From positions 496,001 through 560,000 of the forward strand of contig NZ_JOEC01000002.1 in assembly GCF_000718085.1 (NCBI RefSeq): a stretch of 64,000 nucleotides of DNA, read 5' to 3'. Below are positions 53,071-60,149 of this stretch, piece after piece. Both the position numbers and the translations under genes were made by a program. Source of the stretch: Mycetocola saprophilus. Its GTDB lineage: Bacteria; Actinomycetota; Actinomycetes; Actinomycetales; Microbacteriaceae. How positions within the stretch are numbered: position 1 is the first letter of the stretch; each line of letters opens with the position of its first letter. Under the pieces are notes generated by a model that did no database searches, was not told the origin of the DNA, and saw only the letters and a list, made by a program, of their open reading frames with translations.

Positions 53071-53222
53071 AACTGTGTCCCTTCGCCGTGCTCTGGACGA
53101 CCCCGATGGTCGCGACCCTGGGCCCGCCGACAGGGTGGTCACACCCCGGATGGCGGGCAGCGCTCATGGCCAGTCTAGGGGAGCACCGACGGCAAAAACA
53201 GCTTTTCATGACATCGGTTATA

Positions 53223-53242
53223 GGTCGCAATCGATTGCAACC
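53223..53242. promoter_or_regulatory. Palindrome in the GAF regulator / adhP divergent gap
   Basis: GCAATCGATTGC is a perfect 12-bp palindrome, extended by GGT/ACC to 20 bp with one mismatched pair. It lies about 93 nt before adhP and is a candidate operator. Confidence 0.45.
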
Positions 53243-53334
53243 TGGGCGGTTCTAGCATGGGGGTGACCAACGGGTCATCGCCCCGAATCCGTCATCACGG
53301 TGGGGTGAATCATTTCCATACGATTGGAGTAAAC

Positions 53335-54360
53335 GTGTCGAACACGATGCGCGCCGCCGTCGCCCACTCCGCCGGGGCACCCCTCACCATTGATCAGGTC
53401 ACCGTCCCGACTCCGGGGCCGGGCCAGGCGCTGGTGAAGGTTCTCACCACCGGGGTCTGCCACACCGATCTGCACGCCGTGCAGGGGGACTGGCCGGTCG
53501 CCCCGAAGTCCCCGCTGATCCCCGGGCACGAGGGTGTGGGCACCGTCGTCGCCGTGGGCGAGGGCGTCTCCGATCTGGCCGTGGGTGACCTCGTGGGCAA
53601 CGCCTGGCTGTGGTCCGCCTGTGGCACCTGTCAGTACTGCCGCACCGGGTGGGAGACCCTGTGCGAGAAGCAGCAGAACGGCGGCTACTCGGTGGATGGC
53701 AGCTTCGGCGAGTACATGCTCGTCGACGCCACCTACGCCGCCCGCCTGAATCCCGACGTGGACCCGGTGGAAATCGCCCCGATCCTCTGCGCCGGCGTGA
53801 CCGTGTACAAGGGTCTCAAGGTCACCGACGCGCGTCCGGGCCAGTGGGTCGCGATCTCCGGAATCGGCGGCCTCGGCCACATCGCCGTGCAGTATGCGGT
53901 GGCGATGGGCTTCAAGGTTGTGGCCATCGACGTGGACGACGCCAAGCTGGAGCTCGCCCGTCACCACGGCGCCGTGGTGACCGTCAACGCGCTGACCGAG
54001 GATCCCGCCGCCGTGATTCAGGAGCAGACCGGCGGCGTCCACGGCGTGCTGGTCACCGCCGTGCACCCGCAGGCCTTCGCCCAGGCCCTGGCGATTGCCC
54101 GTCGCGGTGCCACCATCGTCTTCAACGGCCTGCCCCCGGGGGACTTCCCCGCCAACATCTTCGACATCGTGCTGCGCGGACTCACCATCCGGGGATCGAT
54201 CGTGGGAACCCGTCAGGACATGATCGAGGCCGTTCAGTTCTACACCGACGGCAAGGTTGTACCGACCGTGGAGACCGCCAAGCTGGACGACATCAACTCG
54301 GTGTTTGACCGGATGAAGCGTGGCGCGATCGATGGCCGCATCGTGATGGACCTGCGCTAA
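53335..54360 (+). CDS. adhP: Zinc-dependent alcohol dehydrogenase (AdhP type)
   Basis: An NAD-dependent alcohol dehydrogenase of 341 residues for ethanol and other primary alcohols. The catalytic zinc ligands fit C42, H65, E66 and C152. The structural zinc set is C96, C99, C102 and C110. The NAD motif GIGGLG is at 176-181, followed by an acidic residue in VVAIDVDDAK that prefers NAD over NADP. The GTG at 53335 follows GGAGTAAAC; the in-frame ATG at 53257 is too far upstream. The GAF regulator is divergent, with a palindrome in the gap. A terminator follows. Confidence 0.95.
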   Translation: MSNTMRAAVAHSAGAPLTIDQVTVPTPGPGQALVKVLTTGVCHTDLHAVQGDWPVAPKSPLIPGHEGVGTVVAVGEGVSDLAVGDLVGNAWLWSACGTCQYCRTGWETLCEKQQNGGYSVDGSFGEYMLVDATYAARLNPDVDPVEIAPILCAGVTVYKGLKVTDARPGQWVAISGIGGLGHIAVQYAVAMGFKVVAIDVDDAKLELARHHGAVVTVNALTEDPAAVIQEQTGGVHGVLVTAVHPQAFAQALAIARRGATIVFNGLPPGDFPANIFDIVLRGLTIRGSIVGTRQDMIEAVQFYTDGKVVPTVETAKLDDINSVFDRMKRGAIDGRIVMDLR

Positions 54361-54387
54361 CCCGCGCCTGGCTCGCGAGCGCCCGGA

Positions 54388-54420
54388 CCCCGCGTCACCT
54401 CGGTGGCGCGGGGCCTTTGT
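54388..54420 (+). terminator. Terminator after adhP
   Basis: An 11-bp stem with one G-T pair (54388-54398 with 54403-54413), then CCTTTGT, between convergent genes. Confidence 0.75.
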
Positions 54421-54503
54421 GTACCCTGTCGGGTGGGGTCGCCGGGCCCGGTTGGCAGGCACGGTGAGAGACTCCGGTTGGCGTCCTCGGGCGGTGGCCT
54501 CGG

Positions 54504-56741
54504 TTAGCGGGCTCGGCCGCGTGTGCGGGCAGCCCGAACCCCGGCCTCGGGGGAGAGGTCGAGGCGGCGCAGCAGCTGGGCGTTGGCGGCCACGATGATC
54601 GTGGACAGCGACATCAGGATCGCCCCCACCGACATCGGCAGCACAAACCCGATCGGCGCGAGCACCCCGGCCGCGAGCGGGACCGACAGCAGGTTGTAGC
54701 CCGCGGCCCACCAGAGGTTCTGGCTCATCTTGCGGTAGCTGGCGCGGGAGAGCTCGATCACCGAGAGGACCGAGCGGGGATCGTCGCTGGCCAGGATCAC
54801 CCCGGCCGAGGCGATGGCCACATCCGTGCCCGCGCCGATCGCGATACCCACGTCCGCCCGGGCGAGGGCCGGGGCATCGTTGACGCCGTCGCCAACCATT
54901 GCCACGACCCGTCCCTCGGCCTGTAGCTCGGCCACCCGGGCCGCCTTGTCCTCGGGACGCACCCCGGCAAACACCCGGGTGATGCCGAGCTCGGCGGCGA
55001 CCGCGTGCGCCACCGCCTCGGCATCCCCGGTGATCATGACCGGTTCGATGCCCAGGTGCTGCAGCGCCTCCACGGCCTCGCGGGATTCCGGGCGGACCTC
55101 GTCGGCGAGCTTGAGCGCGCCGATCACCACCCCATCGGCGAGCACGTGCAGGATGATCGCACCCTGCGCGCGCCAGTCATCCGCCGTGGGAAGCTCCGGT
55201 GCCTCATACTCACGGAGCAGTCCCGGACCGCCCACGCCGAGCTCCCGCGCGCCCACCCGGGCCCGCACCCCCAGCGCCGGGGCGGAGGTAAAGTCGCTCG
55301 CGCGTTCCAGGGTGAGGTGTCGCTCGCCGGCGGCCGCCACGATGGCGCGGGCCAACGGATGCTCGGAGTCCGACTCGGCCGCGGCGGCCAGCGCCAGCAC
55401 CGCATGCTCGTCGAGCCCGGCACCCTCGGTGACCGCGATCTCCTCGACCCGGGGTTCCCCGCGGGTCAGGGTTCCGGTCTTGTCAAACAGCACGCTGCCG
55501 ACCGCGCGCATGCTCTCCAGGGCGAGCCAGTCGGTGATCAGGATGCCGCCGCGGGCCGCCCGCTCGGTGGCGATCGACACGACCAGCGGGATCGCCAGAC
55601 CCAGCGCGTGTGGGCAGGCGATGACCAGCACGGTGATCGTGCGCACCACCGCGTCATCGGGCATCCCGAGCAGGGTCCAGACCAGCGCGGTGAGGACCGC
55701 GGATCCCAGCGCGAACCAGAACAGCCAGCCGGCGGCGCGATCGGCCAGGCGCTGGGCGCGGGAGGACGAGGCCTGGGCATCGGCCACCAGGCGCTGAATC
55801 CCGGCCAGGGCGGTGTTTCCGCCCACCGCGGTGACGCGGACCCGCAGGCCCGAATCGGTGGCCACGGTGCCGGCGATTACGGTGTCTCCGGGGGCGCGAT
55901 GTACCGCGCGGGATTCGCCGGTGATCATCGACTCGTCCATGTCCGCGGACCCGGATTCGATCCGCGCATCGGCGGGGACCCGGCCGCCGGGGCGGACGAT
56001 CAGCAGATCGCCCACGGCGAGGACGCTCGGGGAGACCCGCTCGAGCCGCTCGGCCCCCGGTGCGCCCGCATTATGCCCGTCGTGCGTGGAGGCGGTGGCT
56101 TCGATGACCCGCTCGGCCTCGTCGGGCAGCAGGGCCGCCAGCGAGTCCAGGGCCGAGGAGGTCTGCGCGAGGGAGCGCATCTCGATCCAGTGCCCCAGCA
56201 GCATGATCACGATCAGCAGCGCGAGCTCCCACCAGAAGTCCAGCTCATGGCTGATCAGCCCGAGACTCGACCCCCAGGACGAGAGGAAGGCGACGGTGAT
56301 GGCCAGCGTGATCAGGAGCATCATGCCCGGCTTGCGGGCTCGCAGCTCGTCCACCGCTCCGGTCAGGAAGGGCTTGCCGCCCCAGACGTACATGACGGTC
56401 CCGAGGATCGGGGACACCCAGGTGATTCCGGGGAGATTGGGCAGGTCATAGCCGAGGATGTGGGCAAACATGCCCGAGAGGGTGACAACAGGGAGGGCGA
56501 AGACCAGCATGATCCAGAACAGGCGACGGAACGCGGCCACGTGTCCGGCATGCCCGCCGTGACCCGCATGCTCGCCGTGACCCGCATGCCCGCCGTGACC
56601 CGCGTGGCTCTCGTGATCCTCGTGCCCGCCGGAGGCAGGCTCGACAGGGACGCCTCCCCGTCCGTGCTCGGAGTGGGCGTGGTGGTGCGGATTCTCTCCG
56701 GTACTCCCGGGAGAGCGCTGGGTGTTCTGCTCGTCGGTCAT
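54504..56741 (-). CDS. Copper-translocating P-type ATPase, CopB-like (P1B-3)
   Basis: A 745-residue metal-export ATPase. The N-terminus (about 16-67) is rich in His with a repeating GHGGHA unit, a metal-binding tail that replaces the usual CxxC domains. Eight membrane helices follow. The sixth carries CPH (C376-P377-H378), the mark of CopB-type pumps, in place of CPC. The phosphorylation site is D420 in FDKTGTLTRG, and the hinge is MVGDGVNDAPALARAD. A CsoR-type palindrome and a TAGCCT box stand just upstream of the ATG, so copper-induced expression is likely. The csoR gene is not in the window. Silver or Cu(II) are alternative substrates. Confidence 0.93.
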   Translation of the reverse strand: MTDEQNTQRSPGSTGENPHHHAHSEHGRGGVPVEPASGGHEDHESHAGHGGHAGHGEHAGHGGHAGHVAAFRRLFWIMLVFALPVVTLSGMFAHILGYDLPNLPGITWVSPILGTVMYVWGGKPFLTGAVDELRARKPGMMLLITLAITVAFLSSWGSSLGLISHELDFWWELALLIVIMLLGHWIEMRSLAQTSSALDSLAALLPDEAERVIEATASTHDGHNAGAPGAERLERVSPSVLAVGDLLIVRPGGRVPADARIESGSADMDESMITGESRAVHRAPGDTVIAGTVATDSGLRVRVTAVGGNTALAGIQRLVADAQASSSRAQRLADRAAGWLFWFALGSAVLTALVWTLLGMPDDAVVRTITVLVIACPHALGLAIPLVVSIATERAARGGILITDWLALESMRAVGSVLFDKTGTLTRGEPRVEEIAVTEGAGLDEHAVLALAAAAESDSEHPLARAIVAAAGERHLTLERASDFTSAPALGVRARVGARELGVGGPGLLREYEAPELPTADDWRAQGAIILHVLADGVVIGALKLADEVRPESREAVEALQHLGIEPVMITGDAEAVAHAVAAELGITRVFAGVRPEDKAARVAELQAEGRVVAMVGDGVNDAPALARADVGIAIGAGTDVAIASAGVILASDDPRSVLSVIELSRASYRKMSQNLWWAAGYNLLSVPLAAGVLAPIGFVLPMSVGAILMSLSTIIVAANAQLLRRLDLSPEAGVRAARTRGRAR
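56549..56602 (-). repeat. 18-bp tandem repeat coding the His-rich ATPase tail
   Basis: Three 18-bp units (56549, 56567 and 56585) differ by one base and code for the GHGGHA hexapeptide repeat. Such a tract can change copy number by slippage without breaking the frame. Confidence 0.8.
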
Positions 56742-56752
56742 GGCACCCAGGC

Positions 56753-56771
56753 TATACCCCCAAGGGGTATA
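56753..56771. promoter_or_regulatory. CsoR operator of the copper ATPase gene
   Basis: TATACCCC-CAA-GGGGTATA, a perfect 8-3-8 palindrome of the CsoR type. It overlaps the -10 region (TAGCCT, 56749-56754, complement) 7 nt from the ATG. Confidence 0.88.
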
Positions 56772-56805
56772 CGTCTAGGTGTGGGTGTTCGCCCCGAGCG
56801 ATGTC

Positions 56806-57651
56806 CTAGGCGGGGAAAATCTTGCCGATCGGCTCGCGCTTTTCGGCCTGGAAGCGGTCCTCGGCGCGGCCGTGAGCCCAGTAGCCGGAGAGCGAGAGCT
56901 GGGAGCGGTCGAGCTCACGCTCGGTAATGAACACCTCGCGTAGCGCCTTCATCGATTCGCGCTCGCCGTGGGCAAACACGTGCACACGGCCCTCGAGCCA
57001 GGCGAGGGATCGAACGGCGTCGGCGAGTAGGCGCGGGGTGTCCTCGGTGCGCTCGCCGCGGATGATCCAGTGGACGGCCACGCCGTCGGGACCGGCGAGG
57101 GTCGGGCGGTCATCCTCGGATTCGATCTCGACCACGACGATGCCGCGGGCGTCCTCGGGGAGGGATTCCGCCGCCGCGGCAATCGCCGGGAAGGCCGACT
57201 CGTCGCCGACAAACAGGTGCCAATCGGCCTCGAGGTCGGGGGAGTAGGCACCACCGGGACCGGCGAAAACCACGCGGTCGCCGAGGGCGGCGTTCGCGGC
57301 CCAGGGGCCGGCGAGGCCCTCGTCGCCGTGCACCACGAAGTCCACATCCAGGGTGCGCTCCTCGGCGTTCACCCGGCGCACGGTGTAGGTGCGGGTGACC
57401 GGAAGGTCCTCGGGGTCGAGGGTTTCGCGCAGCGCGGCCACGTCGTAGGGCGGCTCCAGCTCAAGCTCGGGCTTGGTGAAGAAAATCTTGATGTACTTAT
57501 CGGTGGCGTCGTTGGAGACAAAATCGTCGAACCCGGGGCCACCGAGGGTGAGGCGCACGAGGTGCGGGGTCAGCCAGTTGCGCGCGACCACCTCAAGGAC
57601 GGTCTGCGGGCGTGCGGGGCGAGGCGTAGGGGACGTGCTCATAATGCTCAT
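56806..57651 (-). CDS. Siderophore-interacting protein (NADPH-dependent ferric-siderophore reductase)
   Basis: A 281-residue flavoprotein that would reduce ferric siderophores in the cytoplasm and release iron. The FAD-binding part (about 15-130) has RTYTVRRVN and FVVHGDEGLAGPWAANAALGD. The C-terminal SIP part has HLFVGDESAFPAIAA for NADPH and ends with SGYWAHGRAEDRFQAEK, the conserved family tail. The start is set at 57651 (MSIMSTSPTP), with 57642 as an alternative; the longer frame to 57708 is not conserved. No IdeR/DtxR box was seen upstream, so iron control is not shown. The copper ATPase lies downstream on the same strand but behind its own CsoR site. Confidence 0.92.
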   Translation of the reverse strand: MSIMSTSPTPRPARPQTVLEVVARNWLTPHLVRLTLGGPGFDDFVSNDATDKYIKIFFTKPELELEPPYDVAALRETLDPEDLPVTRTYTVRRVNAEERTLDVDFVVHGDEGLAGPWAANAALGDRVVFAGPGGAYSPDLEADWHLFVGDESAFPAIAAAAESLPEDARGIVVVEIESEDDRPTLAGPDGVAVHWIIRGERTEDTPRLLADAVRSLAWLEGRVHVFAHGERESMKALREVFITERELDRSQLSLSGYWAHGRAEDRFQAEKREPIGKIFPA

Positions 57652-57813
57652 TCTGCACCGTCCCGGCCCGAATTGCACGAACGGTTGCTCATTTTTCGCC
57701 TGACCCACGTTCGAGGGGTGTCTGATAGGCGGGCAAATTGATCAAACAGTCCCGGAATCACGCCGCACCCGGCACCCTATGCGCGGGTATGGGACAACAT
57801 GCACGGGGATGCA

Positions 57814-57854
57814 CACGGCCCCCGCGTGCGGCCATGCCGAACGCGGGGGCCGTG
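57814..57854. terminator. Hairpin after the CBU_0592-like gene
   Basis: A perfect 14-bp stem (57814-57827 with 57841-57854) with a small inner stem in the loop, just past the minus-strand stop at 57862. There is no T run on the minus strand, so the termination role is inferred. Confidence 0.55.
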
Positions 57855-57861
57855 CGATTCG

Positions 57862-58356
57862 CTAGACGCTGATCGACACGCGGCCGGTGTCGGTGCGCTC
57901 GTGGGCGGCGTCCGTCAGGGCCTCGCGGCGGGCGTGCTCCTCGGCGAGCATCGCCGCGGTGATGACCGGGATGGCCACGGTGGGCGGCAGGATCTCGTCG
58001 GAGTGGTCGGACTGCTCGCCGATCACGGGCACGGTGCCGGTTCCGGTGGAGGTGATGGTGGGGAGGGCGTCGGTCATCGGGTCGCTTGCGGCCGAGCGGG
58101 CGCGCTGCCGGGCGCGACGCACCAGCATGACCGAGGCCTGCAGCCCGATCACGATCCAGATGCCGTTAACCACCGCCGAGGGCCACGCGCCGTTGGAGGC
58201 CGCGCTGATCAGCAGCATGCCCGCACCCACGATGTTGCCCACCTGGAACCAGGGTGAATCCGCGGCGAGCTTGCCCGCGCTGAGCAGGCCGTAGGCGGCG
58301 ACGGTGAGGATGGCGCCGATCCAACCGGCGGCAACGATGAGAAGCGAGAAATCCAC
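57862..58356 (-). CDS. Small membrane protein, CBU_0592-like
   Basis: A 164-residue protein. The first 85 residues hold three hydrophobic helices: LLIVAAGWIGAILTVAAYGLL, FQVGNIVGAGMLLISAA, and PSAVVNGIWIVIGLQASVML. This matches the small CBU_0592-type membrane domain of unknown role. The rest is a hydrophilic tail with many Ala, Thr and acidic residues. The GTG at 58356 is chosen because the first helix follows directly; the frame upstream (to 58470) is basic and not membrane-like. It is divergent from a LysR regulator, so it may be that protein's target. Confidence 0.65.
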   Translation of the reverse strand: MDFSLLIVAAGWIGAILTVAAYGLLSAGKLAADSPWFQVGNIVGAGMLLISAASNGAWPSAVVNGIWIVIGLQASVMLVRRARQRARSAASDPMTDALPTITSTGTGTVPVIGEQSDHSDEILPPTVAIPVITAAMLAEEHARREALTDAAHERTDTGRVSISV

Positions 58357-58468
58357 GGGGTACTTTCGGGGGCAGAGGATCGAGTGGGGGTGGCGGCAAT
58401 TGGGGTGCCGAGAAATAAGTTTCGGTGATTTCCGACCTAAGTACAAATAACGTTTTGTGATCTTGGAC

Positions 58469-58483
58469 ATAAGCTTTACTTAT
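58469..58483. promoter_or_regulatory. LysR-type dyad over the LysR start
   Basis: ATAAG-CTTTA-CTTAT, a perfect 5-5-5 dyad that contains the T-N11-A pattern of LysR sites. It covers the TAAGCT -10 box (58470-58475) and the ATG at 58482, so binding would block the gene's own transcription. Confidence 0.6.
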
Positions 58484-59390
58484 GGCAGACATTGATTCGA
58501 CCCGACTCACCTTTTTGCTCGCCGTTGCCCGGCACGGCAGCATCCTGGCGGCCGCCGATTCGCTGCATGTGACGGCGTCCGCGGTGTCCCAGCAGATCTC
58601 CCGTTTGGAGCGCGAACAGGGGGTCGCCCTGCTGGATCGGGGACCGCGCGGGGTGACCCTGACTCTCTCGGGAAGGATCCTGGTGGAGGCCGCCGAAAGC
58701 ATCGAGCGTGAGCTCACCGATGCGCGCGGGCGTTTGATCGAGGCGCAGCAGGAGGTGACCGGATCGGTGTCGATCGGGGCGTTTCAGACGGTGCTCTCGG
58801 GGTTGATCGTGCCGCACCTGGCGCAGCTGCTGGACTCCCTGCCCGGAATCGAGCTGCGCCTGCACGACGCCTCAACCCTGCGCCTCCCGCGGATGCTGCG
58901 CAGCGGGGAGGCCGACCTGATCATCTTCGACCGCGAGCTCGATGAAGGCTCGCCCGCCTACACCCGGGACGTCCCGCTGCTGGATGATCCGTGGCGGCTC
59001 GTGGTCCCGCAGGCGACCCCGGCGGATCTGAGCCTGGATGAGCTGGTGGCGCTGCCCTGGCTCGGGGTGGCCGCCGAGGGGGCATCGGCTCGGGCGGTCG
59101 AGCGGGCGCGGATCCGGCTGGGGGTCACTTCCGTGCCGGTTCACGGTTACGAGGACTTCCCCGCCGCCCTCTCGCTGGTTTCGGCTGGGCAGGGGGTGAC
59201 CCTGCTCCCCGATCTGGCGCTGCAGGAGGCGCTCCCGGCCGGGGTTTCGGTGCGCGAGATGCCGGGCCTCGGGACTCGCTCGCTGACCCTGCGTCACCGC
59301 GCGACCAAGCGTGAACCGGTCGCCGCCACCGCGATCGTGATCGACGCCCTGGTGCGCCTGGCGCGTGACTGGCAGGCTTCGCGGGTGTAG
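58482..59390 (+). CDS. LysR family transcriptional regulator
   Basis: A 302-residue regulator. The N-terminal winged helix (1-60) has LTFLLAVARHGSILAAADSLHVTASAVSQQISRLEREQG. The substrate-binding fold covers about 90-295, with GSVSIGAFQTVLSGLIVPHL and ADLIIFDRELDE. The inducer is unknown. The ATG is 6 nt from TAAGCT, so the message appears leaderless, and a LysR-type dyad lies across that site. The divergent membrane protein gene, 125 bp away, is the most likely target. Confidence 0.9.
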   Translation: MADIDSTRLTFLLAVARHGSILAAADSLHVTASAVSQQISRLEREQGVALLDRGPRGVTLTLSGRILVEAAESIERELTDARGRLIEAQQEVTGSVSIGAFQTVLSGLIVPHLAQLLDSLPGIELRLHDASTLRLPRMLRSGEADLIIFDRELDEGSPAYTRDVPLLDDPWRLVVPQATPADLSLDELVALPWLGVAAEGASARAVERARIRLGVTSVPVHGYEDFPAALSLVSAGQGVTLLPDLALQEALPAGVSVREMPGLGTRSLTLRHRATKREPVAATAIVIDALVRLARDWQASRV

Positions 59391-59434
59391 GGGTGCGCTA
59401 AGGCCAGCGGCCGCCGCGACGGCGCGATTGCGGT

Positions 59435-59752
59435 TCAGCGGTGAGCGAGAGCATCAAAAATGTCGCGCTGGGTATTGAGTACGCGATGAACCCGAAGGAC
59501 GTCGGACTCGCCGGTGTAGAAGACGGTGTAGGGAAATCGTTGCAGGGTGATGCTCAGCAGGTCGGGGATTCCCGCATCCTCCGCGAATCGGGCGGACCCG
59601 AGTGAGGGGTGCTCGGCGAGGAGTTCCAGTGTCGCTTCGAGGGAATCGACGAAACGGAGGGCGGCATCGTTCGCCTCGTGTTCAATGTAATAGTCGACGG
59701 CGGCGTCGATGTCGTGATCGGCGCTCAGCGTTGTGATGATTCGACGCCTCAT
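59435..59752 (-). CDS. parE: ParE/RelE family toxin
   Basis: A 105-residue RelE/ParE-fold toxin. The N-terminus is ITTLSADHDIDAAVDYYIEHEANDAALRFVDSLEATLELLAEHP. The C-terminus is RFPYTVFYTGESDVLRVHRVLNTQRD, typical of the ParE branch, which usually poisons DNA gyrase. The two Arg residues near the C-terminus are present. Its start overlaps the antitoxin stop by 4 nt (59749-59752), the normal coupled order with antitoxin first. Confidence 0.88.
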   Translation of the reverse strand: MRRRIITTLSADHDIDAAVDYYIEHEANDAALRFVDSLEATLELLAEHPSLGSARFAEDAGIPDLLSITLQRFPYTVFYTGESDVLRVHRVLNTQRDIFDALAHR

Positions 59753-59997
59753 GAGGAGGAATTTCGCGCATCGGTGATGCGCGAACGGAGTCGGTCAAAG
59801 TAGGCCTCGTTGATTTCGGACCCCGAGCCCGACGAGGCTCCCTCCAGAATGAGTGCCCGGAATTCGGAGCGCGCCTGCTCGCGGCGAATGAGATCACGCA
59901 TGAACTCGCTGGCGTTGCCATAGCGTGCGTTGTCGCCAACCTGGGATTCCACGAACTGCTTGAGCGATTCGGTAAGGGAAATGTTCATTGAGGCCAT
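59749..59997 (-). CDS. parD: ParD family antitoxin
   Basis: A 82-residue antitoxin. The N-terminal ribbon-helix-helix (MNISLTESLKQFVESQVGDNARYGNASEFMRDLIR) binds DNA, and the C-terminal tail wraps the toxin. The ATG at 59997 adds MAS before MNI and is preferred because TAGTCT lies exactly 6 nt upstream. A perfect 11-3-11 palindrome just upstream is the expected site for ParD self-control. The gene overlaps parE by 4 nt. Confidence 0.88.
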   Translation of the reverse strand: MASMNISLTESLKQFVESQVGDNARYGNASEFMRDLIRREQARSEFRALILEGASSGSGSEINEAYFDRLRSRITDARNSSS

Positions 59998-60003
59998 AAC
60001 CCG

Positions 60004-60009
60004 AGACTA
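60004..60009 (-). promoter_or_regulatory. Putative -10 box (TAGTCT) of parDE
   Basis: On the minus strand TAGTCT ends 6 nt before the parD ATG, the same leaderless spacing as elsewhere. Confidence 0.5.
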
Positions 60010-60011
60010 CC

Positions 60012-60036
60012 AACGATGGCAAAGATTGCCATCGTT
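60012..60036. promoter_or_regulatory. parDE operator palindrome
   Basis: AACGATGGCAA, a 3-nt AGA centre, and the exact inverse make a perfect 11-3-11 repeat. It covers the spacer and -35 region of the parDE promoter, as expected for ParD autoregulation. Confidence 0.8.
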
Positions 60037-60111
60037 ATTCGATAAACTCACGGTTTGGTTTTCATAGAAGAAATTAAGTTGCGTATGTGAGGAGTGAGTG
60101 TCAGACTCGAA

Positions 60112-60134
60112 CCGACCGGGGCAGTCCCGGTCGG
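60112..60134 (+). other. Hairpin in the leader of the SahH homologue
   Basis: CCGACCGGG pairs with CCCGGTCGG around GCAGT, ending 7 nt before the GAGGAG ribosome site. No known SAH or SAM riboswitch consensus could be matched. Confidence 0.4.
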
Positions 60135-60149
60135 AACCGAGGAGCACCC

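Noticed and set aside
57651..57740. An IdeR/DtxR iron box before the siderophore-interacting protein
   Set aside because: No stretch resembles the 19-bp iron box; only weak, unrelated palindromes are present.
60037..60149. A SAH or SAM riboswitch before the SahH homologue
   Set aside because: There is a 9-bp hairpin and a GAGGAGC ribosome site, but the conserved junction and pseudoknot segments of known classes could not be found.
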